64,000 bases of DNA, from contig NJPS01000033.1 of NCBI GenBank assembly GCA_002946415.1, forward strand, positions 930,001 through 994,000, read 5' to 3'. Source of the stretch: Rutstroemia sp. NJR-2017a BVV2 (taxonomy: Eukaryota; Ascomycota; Leotiomycetes; Helotiales; Rutstroemiaceae). Positions within the stretch are counted from its first letter, which is position 1, and the number at the start of each line of letters is the position of its first letter. The position numbers were made by a program, and so were the translations under genes. Shown here piece after piece: positions 32,931 through 44,665 of the stretch. The notes under the pieces are model-generated. The model did no database searches. It had not been told where the DNA came from and saw only the letters and a list, made by a program, of their open reading frames with translations.

Positions 32931-33551
32931 CCTAGTATCGTCCCGATATTTACTATAATAGTACAAGGTACCCACTTAGGCCTCCTCGATAAATACCTCT
33001 CTTCTTCCTTCTTCATTATACCTGCAGATCGTATTCAAAGGACTAAACAAATTGAATTTGGAAATCGTATCGAAAGGTTAGGACAGAAAATAGTTGTTTA
33101 TTCTCGTTATAAAAGAGCTAGTTGCTCTGATAATTATATTAGGATACCTTCTGGTCTTCCTAATCGTCGTTGTACTGAGTGCTCTCATCAGGGCAAGACT
33201 TGTGATTTCGTTTCCCGGAATCGGATACCGGAGTTATCTGATTGGGATTCTATAGACCGTCAGTATAAGCAGTTAAGGGAAGAAGAAGAAAAGGCCATAA
33301 CTACCCCTCAAGAAGCTATAGCGAAAATACTTCGTTTAAGGAAACAACAGCGGTTTTTAAATAAGCACGAAAAGAAAATAATTCAAGCTGATCTCAACTC
33401 GTTGGATAAGTTAGACAAGTTAGAAGAGAGAGAGAGATTGGAGAAAGAACAAACAAAGCAGACTAAACAAGTTCCTCAACCTAGTTCTTCTGGAGTCGAT
33501 TCTTCGGTTTTCGAGCTCCCTCCGATAAGTGATTCTGAGCTGGCTGCTTAG
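32931..33551 (+). pseudogene. antisense open frame inside element A, Cys-motif protein
   Basis: The plus strand is open for 207 codons from just inside the left LTR to TAG at 33,549-33,551, a long run for this AT-rich element. There is no in-frame ATG; ATA at 33,018 could be a mutated start. The translation has RRCTECSHQGKTCDFVSRNR (C-x2-C-x6-C, zinc-binding-like), then a helical charged stretch (DKLDKLEERERLEKEQTK) and a C-terminus VFELPPISDSELAA. The pol gene on the other strand ends at 33,559-33,561, so the two frames are tail to tail, 7 bp apart. I do not recognise the protein. Some plant Ty3/gypsy elements (for example Grande) carry an antisense ORF in this position. Confidence 0.55.
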
Positions 33552-33558
33552 TTGGAAG

Positions 33559-36500
33559 CTAAGGGTTCCTTTGGTGGAATTTCTCCAAATCAGCTAGGTA
33601 GTTCAAGTTCTTGATTGGTTCCTATATGTTTTCCGAGTATAGGTAACCTTCCCATTTGATCAAGTAATAAAGCTTTCCTCTAATATACTTCTGATCTAGT
33701 ATTTCTTCAACTTCGTATTCGGCATTTGGATTGACTAGTTCAATTTCGGTATAAGGTACATTCGGTGCTCCTAGTAGTACTAGTTCTAGAAGTGAAATAT
33801 GGAATACTAGATATATATTCATTATTCGTAGTAGCTCTAAGCGGTAATTGACTAGTCCGACCACTTCGCTGATCTTGAAGAGTTCTAATTTTTTGTGATC
33901 CAGCTTATCACTTGATCTTTTTATATTGATATTTCGTCTGAGGAGGTAAACCTTATCCCCTTTCTTAAGTATTGGTTCCATACTATACTTTATATTATAG
34001 TAGTACACTGTTCGTTACACAATGAACTTGATATCAAGTGACAATTATTCGTACAGATTCCTAAGATCCTCTGCTTTCGTTATCCCTGTATCTGATTTTG
34101 CTATATCCGGTAATTACATATTATATACTTTCAGCTCGAATCCGAAATTAGCATATACTAATATTATGTTTGTCGTTGTTGCCTCAGCAGTATTGTACGC
34201 AAACTATACTAGTAGTAGTAGCTCTACCCAATTATCTTGCCTATAGTTGATATAATATTGTAAATATTGTTCCATAGTTTAGTTCAATCGTTCCGTCTGA
34301 CTATCCGTTTGCAAGTAGAATACTATTGAGAGCTTTCTCTTAATTCCTAATAAGGCTATAAGTGTTTACCAGAATTTCGAGGTAAAGAGCTTATCTCGGT
34401 CCGAGATGATTTCGGTAAATATTCTGTATATACTGGCTACTATTCTTAGAAATATATAGACTAAATCCTCAGCTATACTACTTTCTTTGTATAGAATCAT
34501 ATATCCAAACTTGGTTAATCGATCTACTATAACCAGGATAGAGTCATATATTACTCCTATCATTGGGTTCTTCGAGGGTGATAACTTAACTACGAAGTCC
34601 TATACAATAGACTTCCATAACTAAGTAGATATATCTGGAGTTTTGAGCTGATTATATAGAGTATACTGTAAGGTTTTGTTCTATATACAGATATTGTAGT
34701 TTCCGATAACTTCCTCAACTATCTTTCTCATTCGTAGGAAATATAAACTCGCCTTGATTCTTATAAACATCTTTGTGATTCCTTAATATCCGTAAGCTAG
34801 TAGTTCATACTATTCCTAAGTAAACTGTTTGGCCAAGGTCGAAGGGATATATATCTTCCCATAGAAGTATATAATATTATCCTTGATTATAAATCCCTTG
34901 CCTAGTTGCTCTAATACTCTCTTTACAGTAGAATCATTTTCGTAGTACCCTTATACTTGTTTCTCCAAATAGTCGTCACAAAGTGACATTATCATAGCTA
35001 ATTAGGCTAAGTTGAATACCAACAAATCCTTATCCTGACGAAATATAATATATAATTCGTATATCTTATTCTCTAGGTATTCCGGTTTTCTACTAAGTAT
35101 ATCAGCTCTAGCATTTTCATTTCCCTTGATATATAGTATTCTGAAGTAGTATATAGCTAATATTTCTGCTCATCGTACCTATCGTCTGTTTAGAACTTTG
35201 GTCGTTATAAAGTATACCAAATTCTTGTAATCTGAGTAGATCTAGACTATATACTTAGATCCTTCGAGGTAAACTCTCCATTCTCTGAAAGTATCAATAA
35301 TTACTAGAAGCTCTTTATCGTAAATCTCGTAATTCAGCTCGGCTAGCTGAAGCTTTCTTGAATGATATACTACTAATTGTAGCTTCTTATCCTTACCTAG
35401 CTAGCTTAGGACTATACCTAATATATAATCTAATATATCTATCTCAATAGTAATTAGTTGTTCGGGATCGAAGGTAATAAGAACTGGTACCTATATAAAG
35501 ACTTGTTTGAGAGTTTCAAATACCTATTATACTGTACTATTCCATTTGTACTCGATATCCTTCTTAGTTAACTCTATGAGAGATACTACGATTTTCGAAT
35601 AGTCTTTGATAAATCGCCTATAGAAGTTCGCAAATTCTAAGAATAATTGTATTTCTTTCATAGTAGTAAGTTACTTCTACTTTAGAACTTCTTTTACTTT
35701 ATTTGGACTTATCTTGAATCCTATCATACTAATAATATATCCTAGAAACTCGGTTTCGGTAACATGGAATTCATATTTCGAAGGCTTTAGTAGGATACCT
35801 ATATCTACTAATATCTAAAGTATTTCTTGTACGATCTTGATATATTCTTCGAGGGTTTCGATGAAGATCAAGATATCATCTAAGTATACTATATAGTAGT
35901 TATCAAGATACTTTCTCAATAAGTTATTAACTAGATATATATATATTACTAGTATATTGGTGAGCCCAAAGAGTATAACTTGGTACTTATAGTATCTATA
36001 TCATATACGAAATACTGTTTTCCATTTATCTCCTTCCTTGATTCGGATTAGGTTGAATCCTATATATTGATCCAATTTAGTGAAATATTTAGCCTTCCCG
36101 ATTCGATCTCATAGCTCACTGGCTAGTAGCAACAGATATCGATCCTTAATAGTAATAGTATTGAGTTTTCGGTAGTCAATAACTAGTCTACCCTTCTTAT
36201 CTCCTTTCTTAGGTACAAAGAAGATTAATACTCCTATAAGTGAAGAGGATTCCTTTATAAATCCTTTTGCTAAATTTTCGTCAAGATATTCGCGAAGTAA
36301 TTTGAGCTTCTCCTCCGATAATAATATAATTAGCAAGAATAATAGTTCCTTTCCTTCTTCCAATTTTATCTTATGATCCCAAGGCTGGTACTTTAGTAAG
36401 GTATCCTCCTGAGGCCTTTCCTTAAAGATCTCAGTATATTTCTGGTACTATACTGGTATATTCTTCAGTAAGGGATCCTGGGCTAAGGTATCCGATCTCG

Positions 36501-38650
36501 ATAAGTATATTGCCTTCAGCTCTTAATCAGGTATTAGTCTCGCAAAACCCTGTACAGACTCTTTCTTATACTTGCACTTATCGCACTATACGGTCCTTAT
36601 AACCCAGTCGATATACGGATTATAGCTCTCTAGCTATAGTATTCCCAAAATTAGTTGGTATCTTCCTAGTAGAACTAAATCCATTTTTATCCGCTCAGAA
36701 TACTATCCTAACTGTATTTCGAATTCTTGTATTTCATACTAAACCAATCCATCCCCTTTAGCTAATTGCCCATCGATAAGGTGAAGCCTATATAAAACTG
36801 GTTTCTTGAGGGTTCGTAATTTCGCTAATACCATAACTTCTGGTACTATAAAATTTTCCGTTGCTCCCGAGTCTATTATTGCTCGGAACGAATACCTGTT
36901 TATATATATAATATAAAGGATCTATCCTAACCCTAGAATAGCCTTCAGCTCCCTAGCTAGCCCCCTGCTCATACCTTCGGTAAGTTATTCCTAATTAATT
37001 TTTTTCTGGTTTCGGTCTACGACCTTAGGCTCGCTACCTTTCATAAAACCAAAGAATCTCTTCTAGGTATCGATTATATCTTCCCAAACTATACTTAGAT
37101 CCGTTCCAATCCTTACTCTGAGGATTCGGCCAATAGGAATATCGATATATTTGGTAGGTACCTTATATCTAAGGACCTATAATACCACCTATTATAGTTG
37201 AGTCAGTTCTTGTAGTAGTATATTTCATTGGTCCTTATAACCATATTGGTGAATGATCTCCCAAGTCTCTCCATTGCTTGGTAGATTATATTACTGAAAC
37301 TCCCTGAATCCCTAGTAGGTTCGAGTTTCCTGCTATACTCTGGTAGAGCCAATCTCAAGTTCCAGCTTGTAGTAGCAACCTGCGATTAATTAACCTCGGA
37401 TATCCCGAGTATTGTTCTAGAGTCCATTATCGTCTGGTAAACTGGCAAATTCCTTTTTTCTCCAAGACCTGGTTCTGTAGTAACTGATTCTTTCTAGGAA
37501 CCATACCTCTCCCTACTTTGGAGGTTTGTCTTAGGTAGTAGTTTTCTTACTGCTAGGCTTCCTTGGGTACCAGCCTACCCCCTTCTTATCTACCTCATAA
37601 ACTAGGCAAGAATCCTTATAGCAGACGGTCCACAACAGTTGTATATAATCCGTTTCCTGAATAGTTCGATAACTGCTCATCATACTTAATTGGTACCTAG
37701 GTACAGCCTGGCCACCGTCTTGTCCTACTATAGACTTGAGCTATTTCTTTCCATTCCAGTTAGTTTGCTTGAGCTTCGTCCCTTGAGGCTTTTTTCGGCA
37801 GTCTTATACTTGGTGGCCTGGAAAACCGCATTCGAAGCAAAGCTTCTTTTCTCGTCTATAGTTCTTTTCATCCTAGAAAAGGTTATTCTTTGAACTTATT
37901 GTATCTAATTCCATAGGGTCGCCGTAAGTCCCTTCCCTAGTATATCGTTATCTGGAATATCGTAGCTTGCCTTCGTTAGGTCTGGCCCAACTTCTAGTTC
38001 TATAGAACTGCTTTTCTCGGAGATACTTATAGTACTGATTGTCAATCCGAATAGAGTCCTTAATCCATTCATCCAGGTTGTCGTTATCTTCCTGTATTTG
38101 CCTTACTAATTCTAGTTTGATGAAGTCTTTCAGCCTATACTTATAGTAGCTGATCAAGGCAGCAGTTCCCCATTTGGTCTGATTAGACCATTTCCTGAAT
38201 TCGGTAGTATAATTGATAGCTGACCTTGTTTATCTAAGTTCAAACAAACGACGTTCTGCCGTCTTGACAGAGTCGATATCTCCAAAGACTCTTCGGATTT
38301 CTATACGAAATCCTTCCTATAAGTCGAAGATCTTGGTAATCGTAGCTATATAGTTCTGTAGCTAGATACTGTTCTCGAAGTAGTCTGAAAGAAAGGGTTC
38401 GATCTATTTCAATACTTCGCCCCTAAGATAGGAAACAGTATAAATACTCTTTATATCTCTGGTATCGAATTTGTCAAGGTTAAATCGGAAGTATATTCCG
38501 AGCTACAAGAGGAATATCTCAAGTTCTCGTCGGTCTCTATAGAACTTGTCTGGGTTGGCGACTTTAAGGGTTTCTTATAACTTGAGGTTTATAAGAGGTC
38601 TATCTTCTATAAGGACATCACCATCGCGGTTTCCAGTACCCATAATCCGG
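33559..38650 (-). pseudogene. gag-pol of element A, disrupted
   Basis: Recognisable pieces from 5' to 3' on the minus strand: gag fragment with DFIKLELVRQIQEDNDN (38,157-37,948); a knuckle CFECGFPGHQ (about 37,840) interrupted by a stop; protease IIDSGATENFIVP (about 36,885); reverse transcriptase FVPKKGDKKGRLVIDYRKLN (about 36,200) and YLDDILIF (about 35,890); integrase core with VDRLTKFGYM and ISDRDKLFTSKFW (34,563-34,366); chromodomain EVEEILDQKYIRGKLYYL and IKWEGY (about 33,640-33,720). Stops often replace Gln or Trp codons (for example ENI-stop-EP for ENTWEP), as C-to-T mutation on either strand would cause. No protein can be made. Confidence 0.88.
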
Positions 38651-38713
38651 GTAGCAGATAGATCTTATAGAGCCATATCGATTCGGTATATAAAGCAACA
38701 ATGGTACTCAAAG

Positions 38714-39131
38714 TATTACGAATACTTGTCTTCTGAGTCACATAGAAGTGGTTAGGATCTTGAGTACTAGAGGTTGCAACAACTAATAGTACTATTGTAG
38801 GTTTATTATTGATAACAGTCACATAGGGAATCGATTGTAATTGTAATAGTAGGTAAATAAGTAGTAATTATTGTTAAGCACAAAGCTCTATATACTATAG
38901 GAAAACTATCTACTTATATAAACCTTCGTACTCAGTAAGAGAGATAGCGAGATATTCTATCTGTCTATTTCTGGAGAGACAGCAAGATATTCTATCCGTC
39001 TATTTCTGAAGAGATAGTAAGATATTCTATCCGTCTCTCTTATTGCTTTCCTATCTAAGGTTCTACTAAGGGTACTAGCTAGCTACCCTCTGAGCCTAAG
39101 GTCCTCAGGCTTACATAACTTCATTGTAATA
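38714..39131 (-). repeat. element A LTR, right copy
   Basis: 418 bp, the 5' LTR in element orientation. It begins TATTACGAATAC and ends TTGTAATA. It keeps CAC where the left copy has TAT, but has TG or CA at several sites where the left copy keeps CG. Confidence 0.93.
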
Positions 39132-39229
39132 CTTAATTATCCAGACCTTTTAACTATATATTTTGGAGCTCGGCTCCGGTATATTAGTAAATAGTTATAT
39201 AAACTGATATACTTAGTTTACTTTCAACA
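39132..39229 (-). repeat. element B LTR, right part of the interrupted copy
   Basis: The first five bases, CTTAA, are the second copy of the element A target duplication; the LTR then continues TTATCCAGACC and ends TTTCAACA. With 32,406-32,497 it makes an LTR of 185 bp once the duplicated five bases are removed. Confidence 0.9.
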
Positions 39230-39299
39230 CTCCTTTATTGAGGTTACTTTTTCTAATCGGTGAAGGAATAAGGGTACTCTCTATAGAACTATAAGCTAT

Positions 39300-42200
39300 T
39301 GATCTAATACTGGTTGGCTGGGCTTGTTTCCTTTGATCTTACCAATCCTAGTATATCTTTGAACTTTTCAAAAGCAATATATCCTAGTAGTTTTATCATC
39401 CCGTCAGCTACTATATCCGAGGTATTGATATACTTAGAGCTAACCTTTCCTTTCTCTATCAGATCGCGGATAAAGTGATAATAGATATTAATATACTTTG
39501 ACTATTTGTATAAATACAGGTTCTTTATCAATACAATTACTTCTTGGTTATCACCTAGAACTTGGATTATATCTCCCTTCGGAGAGATATATTCTGGTTT
39601 TCCTAAGTCCTTAAGTACTTAAGCAATCTACTGTCCTTGCTTCACAAATATCGCTATTGAGATATATTCTGACTTAGTGCTTAAAGTAGCTACTGAGTTC
39701 TGTTTCTTGCTTAACCACGAGATTAGTCCTTTATAGAATATTATAACTCCCCTAGAGATACTTTTCCGATTATACTTGTTACTAGCCCAGTCCGTATCAG
39801 TATAGATCTTTACTGTTTTCTCTGGAAGACTATATTCTTTCGCAATACTTGATTATACTCCCCTAGGCCCGTAACGGATCTTTTGCTTGATAGTAGAACA
39901 TAAGTATTGTATCAGGTTCTTTAGTTCTAAGCTATAGTGTTTGGCGGGTTTGGCTATAAACTGAGAAAGTCTTCTAAGTATAAATATGATATCTGGTCTA
40001 GTATAGATTATTGGATAGATCATACTTCCGATTACCTATTGGTATTGGTTTATATCAATTATTTCATCGTCTTCTACTACTGGTCGGAGGTGATTATAGT
40101 TTGCAGCTAGTACTTTCTTTGACGAATACTATATATATATAATACCAAACTTTGTAAGTATAGCGTCGAGGTATTCTTCCTAGTCCAATATCAATGATTG
40201 TTTCTTCTGGTTATAGATGATTCTAATATCTAGAATCTTGCTGATCTCCCCCAGGTTCTTGGTATTGAAATATATAGAGAGTTATAAGGAGAACCAATCG
40301 ATTTGCTTTTGTGACTTTATAGTAGCTACAATATCATCTATATATACTAGTAATATCATCTTTCGGTCGGGGTACAAGTAGAGGTAGGGATCTGCGAGAC
40401 TCTATACAAAGCTAAAACAGATTAGTTCTTTCTTGAGGAACAGGCTCCAGTTTCTCCTAGCTTGTTTCAGCCTATAGAGACTTCGAAGAGTATAGAGAAT
40501 ATAACCTTATTATATAGTAATATTCTAAGATAGGATAAGATAGATTTCCTCTTTTAGATAAAACTTAGTGAATATATTCTTGATATCGAAATAAGAGTAT
40601 TCCAAGTCCTCTTTTATAACCACAGCTAAGAACAATCTTAGTATATCTATATAAACTATTAGGGCGAATATCTTATTATAATCCTTCCCAAGTACTTAAC
40701 TAAATCTGTAAGCTACTAATCTTATCTTGAACTATTCTACTTAATTATCCTTTATCTTGACTATAAAGACCTATTTGGTGGAAACTAGGTTTCCGTCTTT
40801 TGGAAGTATATACTCTTCCTATATACTGTTCTGAACAAGTAATTTGACCTCTTCGTCGATTACTAGTTTCTATTTCTTTGTATAATTCTTATCTGATATC
40901 GCTTCTTTATAATTCCTTGGGATCTTAATATCTAAGACTTCTTCTACCGATAGAGCAATATCATCTAGATAGTCCTTAGTATCAGTAAATAGTATAGTAA
41001 ACTTCGAGGTAATTCGACTCTTAATAACAAGATCCAATTTGTAGATATAAGGAATACTGATTATTATATACTTAATTGCTTGATCGATATTTTCTTGTTG
41101 GATTATAGCTAGTATAGTGCGAATAATCTTTGATATATATTCCTTATTATCCTTATTCTCTTCTCTTTTCCTCTTTCTTATAAAGTACCTCGATACCTCG
41201 TTATCTTCCTTCACAGAAGAGTTTGTTTATTCAGCTTATAGTATATCTAGCGACAGAGATTCTGCAGTTCCCATTTCGATATCTTCTGATTCGTCGGTAA
41301 CTATAGGTATAGGAGGATTCTTGGCTATTAGGGGTTCGATAGTCTCTATTATATCTCGACTTGTAGAGGATTCGATCGTCGAATCAGAGTTCACTTGGAA
41401 GATATTTCTATACTTATCTTCATCAAACATAGAGATATTAGTAGCTTATTACTTATATGGTATTGCTACTTCGGGGATCTTGGTTTGTAGTATAATTGGA
41501 GGGGAGGTAGAAGCTACTTTGATCTAGGAAACTACTTTGTCTTCTATATAGGGTCTCCCTCGGGGTTTCCGGTCTGGTATAGTATTCTTAGTACTCTATA
41601 GCCCCGATATATAATCTCTTAGCCTTAATTCCTCGTTACTGCCTTTCCTAGTCTTATCGATAACAATACGGTTTGATTGTATAGTATATCCGAGTTCCGG
41701 ATAATATACTTTCGTATATTTGTTGATCGTTTTCGAGTAACCTATAAAGATTCCCAATCTAGTAGTATTATAGAGTTTGTTATAGTACTGTTCTTTTGGA
41801 ATAGTTTTTGGGTTGATATATAAGTAGTATTTGCTCTCCTATATTTTTAGATAATCAATCTCGGGAGTGGTTCTGGTAAATACTTCGATTAGATTTATTA
41901 TATTACTATTCACTACTAGTCCTATATCGGTCCTATTCCTATAATATATATTATATTCAACTGCTTCGTCCTAGAATTCCATTGGTATACCGGTTTCCTT
42001 TAATATTGCCTTTATATCAGTTTCAGCAATTCTGATATTCCTTTCTACTAGGCCGTTCTGATATAATAAGGTAATTATAATAAGTTCTGATCTTATACCT
42101 GATCTCTATTCTTTAACAGCCTGGATAAGTTCTAGTATATTATCGGTTTGTACTATAGCAATCTTGGTATCAGAGCTAAATTCGATTTCTTTTTTCCAGT

Positions 42201-44050
42201 TAAGAAGTTCTTGTATAGTATTGCTTTTCTGTTTCAATAGTAACACCCAGTTGATCTATATCCAACTATCGATAATAAGGATAAAGTATATATTTCTCCA
42301 GATTGTTCTATAGAATAGCTCTATAATATCGAAATAAATCAATTGGAGTTTCTTGGATTTGTAAGAGCTCAACTTTTTTGGGATCTAGTTGGTTATCTTG
42401 ATCAGTAAGTATATCTTATAGATCTCTCTTTTGCTTGAAACTTTGATTAGCTTTCCGAGAGTTGTTACTTTATATAGATTATATATCTTTTCTGGTCCTA
42501 AGTAGTTGAGTCGTTTGTACCAAAGTATATAGATTTCCATCTCGTTTGGAATTAGTTTATCTTCAGTAGCTTTGGTATCTTCCAAGATCTCAGTTAAGCT
42601 GAAGCTATTATAGCTAGTTGGAACAACTTGAGGTTTTTATTCTATCGTTGAGAATACCGTTTCTTCGTAACTATCTACGATATATAAGATCATATATATC
42701 CTATCTTGTATCTTTACTTCAATTACTGTTTTTCTATTACCTTGAAAGTATATTCTACCAGAATCGAACCTGCTGCTTAAACCAGTTTCACAGACTTTTC
42801 TTGCAGAAAGAAGATTTACACCAAGACCAGGAACAAAGAGAATATCTGCCAAAAGTATCCTTGACCTATCCTTGTATATTATATTAACTATCTCTTTATA
42901 CGAATAGTATATTTCTCCTCTACCAACTCTAATTACTTGTTGTTTGATTTGCTTGAGTTTCCTGAATAAGGAAAGTTGGTTAGATATATAGGATAATATA
43001 CCTATATCTATATACTAGAAAGAGGATTTGGTCTTACTGATATATTCTCTAGAGATATAGTACTTTTCTATCTCTAGCTCACTTTCGCTTTCGATCTCGG
43101 TGATTGTTTCTTCTTGGTCCGAGTTGTTGTTTGTATAGTATATATAATTCTTCTTTGGCTTTAGAGTAGAGAGCAGCTTTTTGTTCGATATAATGACTTT
43201 AGATTCTACTGGCTTGGAACAGCTAGCTTTTTGTTCAAGCTTGAGTTTATACAGAAATTCCTGTACTATAGACAAATCTTGGTAGTTATATACTATATAG
43301 CCTTTACATCGATATAGATAGTATACGATTCTGGATTAACTATCGGAGTCCAATTCCATTCGGTCGGAGTTGGAATTATAGCAGTGAGGGATAATATATT
43401 TTCCGCTTCTAGCAATATAGGTTTGCTCGACCGAATCTTGTAAATATAGTTCCTTCGCTTATAGGTATTTGATCTTTTCATCAACAGATAGAGAGGTTTG
43501 GATATCGAGGGTATCGATAACAGATTGGTACTTATTTGGCAGAGATCGAGTAAGGATAAGTAGCAATATATTATCTCTATAAGTATCCTTTGTATTTATA
43601 TTTACTATACCTAATTTTCTTCTATACTCCTTCAACTTGTCCCAGGCTTCGATTATAGTTATTTCTAGCCGAGATTGGGGACGGAAGGTAAAGGTCTGGA
43701 TTATTGTTATATAAGAGTTCGTAGTAACCGTATTTACTCTTGTATATTTCGACTTGAGGTAATCCTAAAGTGCTCTAGTTATCTTATATTCGTCGGCTAG
43801 AGCTTCGTTGTTGTCTGATAGCGATCTATATATATAAGATAGTATAGTAGCTTCATCTTTCAGGAACTTTGCCTTCTTATCGATATTTAGACGAATCGTA
43901 ACTTGGGTTTCTCTTTCTTAGATTATTAGATTCTCGATCCTCTTTATAACTACTCCAACTATATCAGATAGACTTGCTACCTTAGCAAACTCGGTCAAGC
44001 TCGATTCGATTATATAGTAGTAGTCTTTGCTTCTCAGATATATTCTCATC
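39300..44050 (-). pseudogene. gag-pol of element B, disrupted
   Basis: Pieces from 5' to 3' on the minus strand: gag (about 44,050-43,480); a segment with ILFVPGLGVNLLSARKVCE (42,850-42,790), typical of the copia protease/pre-integrase junction; pre-integrase LWYKRLNYLGPEKIYNL and VTTLGK (42,545-42,455); reverse transcriptase active site VYIDDIVA (about 40,330); RNase H with DWASNKYNRKSISRG and ISWLSKKQNSVATLSTKSEY (about 39,790-39,650). Stops and frame breaks are frequent throughout, so the gene is dead. Limits are approximate because no intact ends are visible. Confidence 0.85.
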
Positions 44051-44183
44051 TATCGGAACTATTTCTCGTGATTTTCTTGATAGAGCTCTGGAACTTGTTT
44101 GAAAGAGTCCTTTTCTTCTCCTATCTTATTGTTTTTATAGATAAGTCTACAGTTGTTTATATAATTGTTGTTTATACTATATA

Positions 44184-44430
44184 TTCTTCAACTTCGTTAG
44201 TTGGCAATACTAATATATCTTATACTCTTCAACTTCATCAGTTGGCAATACTTAGTATACCTTATACTCTATAACTTCGTCAATTGACAATACTTAGTAT
44301 ATCTTATACTCTATAACTCTATCAGTTAGCGATACTAGTATACCTTATACTCTTCAACTCCGTTAGTTAGTGATATAGTATATCTTATACTCTTCAACTC
44401 TTATTAATTAGCAACTATAGTACACCGTAT
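44184..44430. repeat. minisatellite in the leader of element B, about 41-bp unit
   Basis: Six imperfect copies of a unit that begins CTTCAACTTCGTTAGTTGGC and includes ATCTTATACT, between the right LTR and gag. Copy starts fall near 44,187, 44,227, 44,268, 44,310, 44,352 and 44,391. Confidence 0.8.
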
Positions 44431-44480
44431 ACTATCAGAGCTCAATCTACTTCTTACTATACAAACCAGTATTTATAACC

Positions 44481-44665
44481 TATTAGAAAATAGGCCCTAA
44501 ATAGTACAGAAGTGGTAGTATTAGATATAGACTAAGTTAACTAACTAGAAGAAAGTTCTTAAGGAAACTCAATTATCCAGACCTTTTAACTATATATTTC
44601 GGAGCTCGGCTTCAGTATACTAGTAAATAGTTATATGGACTGATATACTTAGTTTACTTTCAATA
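44481..44665 (-). repeat. element B LTR, intact copy
   Basis: 185 bp, the 5' LTR in element orientation. It starts TATTAGAAAATAGGCC and ends CTTTCAATA. The TATAA target duplication follows directly. Confidence 0.92.

Larger units (their letters stand above)
32498..39131 (-). mobile_element. element A: Ty3/gypsy chromovirus nested in an LTR of element B
   Basis: 6,634 bp with two 418-bp LTRs whose ends form the inverted pair TATTAC..GTAATA (original probably TGTTAC..GTAACA). The target duplication CTTAA is perfect (32,493-32,497 and 39,132-39,136). The minus-strand order is gag with a CCHC knuckle, protease, reverse transcriptase, RNase H, integrase, chromodomain, as in fungal chromoviruses. 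An antisense open frame lies between pol and the left LTR. The element is younger than element B because it interrupts one of B's LTRs. Confidence 0.95.
32406..44665 (-). mobile_element. element B: Ty1/copia LTR retrotransposon, interrupted by element A
   Basis: Bounded by 185-bp LTRs: one at 44,481-44,665, the other split into 32,406-32,497 and 39,132-39,229 by element A. The 5-bp target duplication is TATAA (32,401-32,405 and 44,666-44,670). LTR ends read TATTAG..CAACA/CAATA, consistent with an original TGTTAG..CAACA. Without element A and its duplication it is about 5.6 kb. The minus-strand domain order from high to low coordinates is gag, pre-integrase, integrase, reverse transcriptase, RNase H, which is the copia order. 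It inserted into the AT satellite. Coding is destroyed by many stops. Confidence 0.93.
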
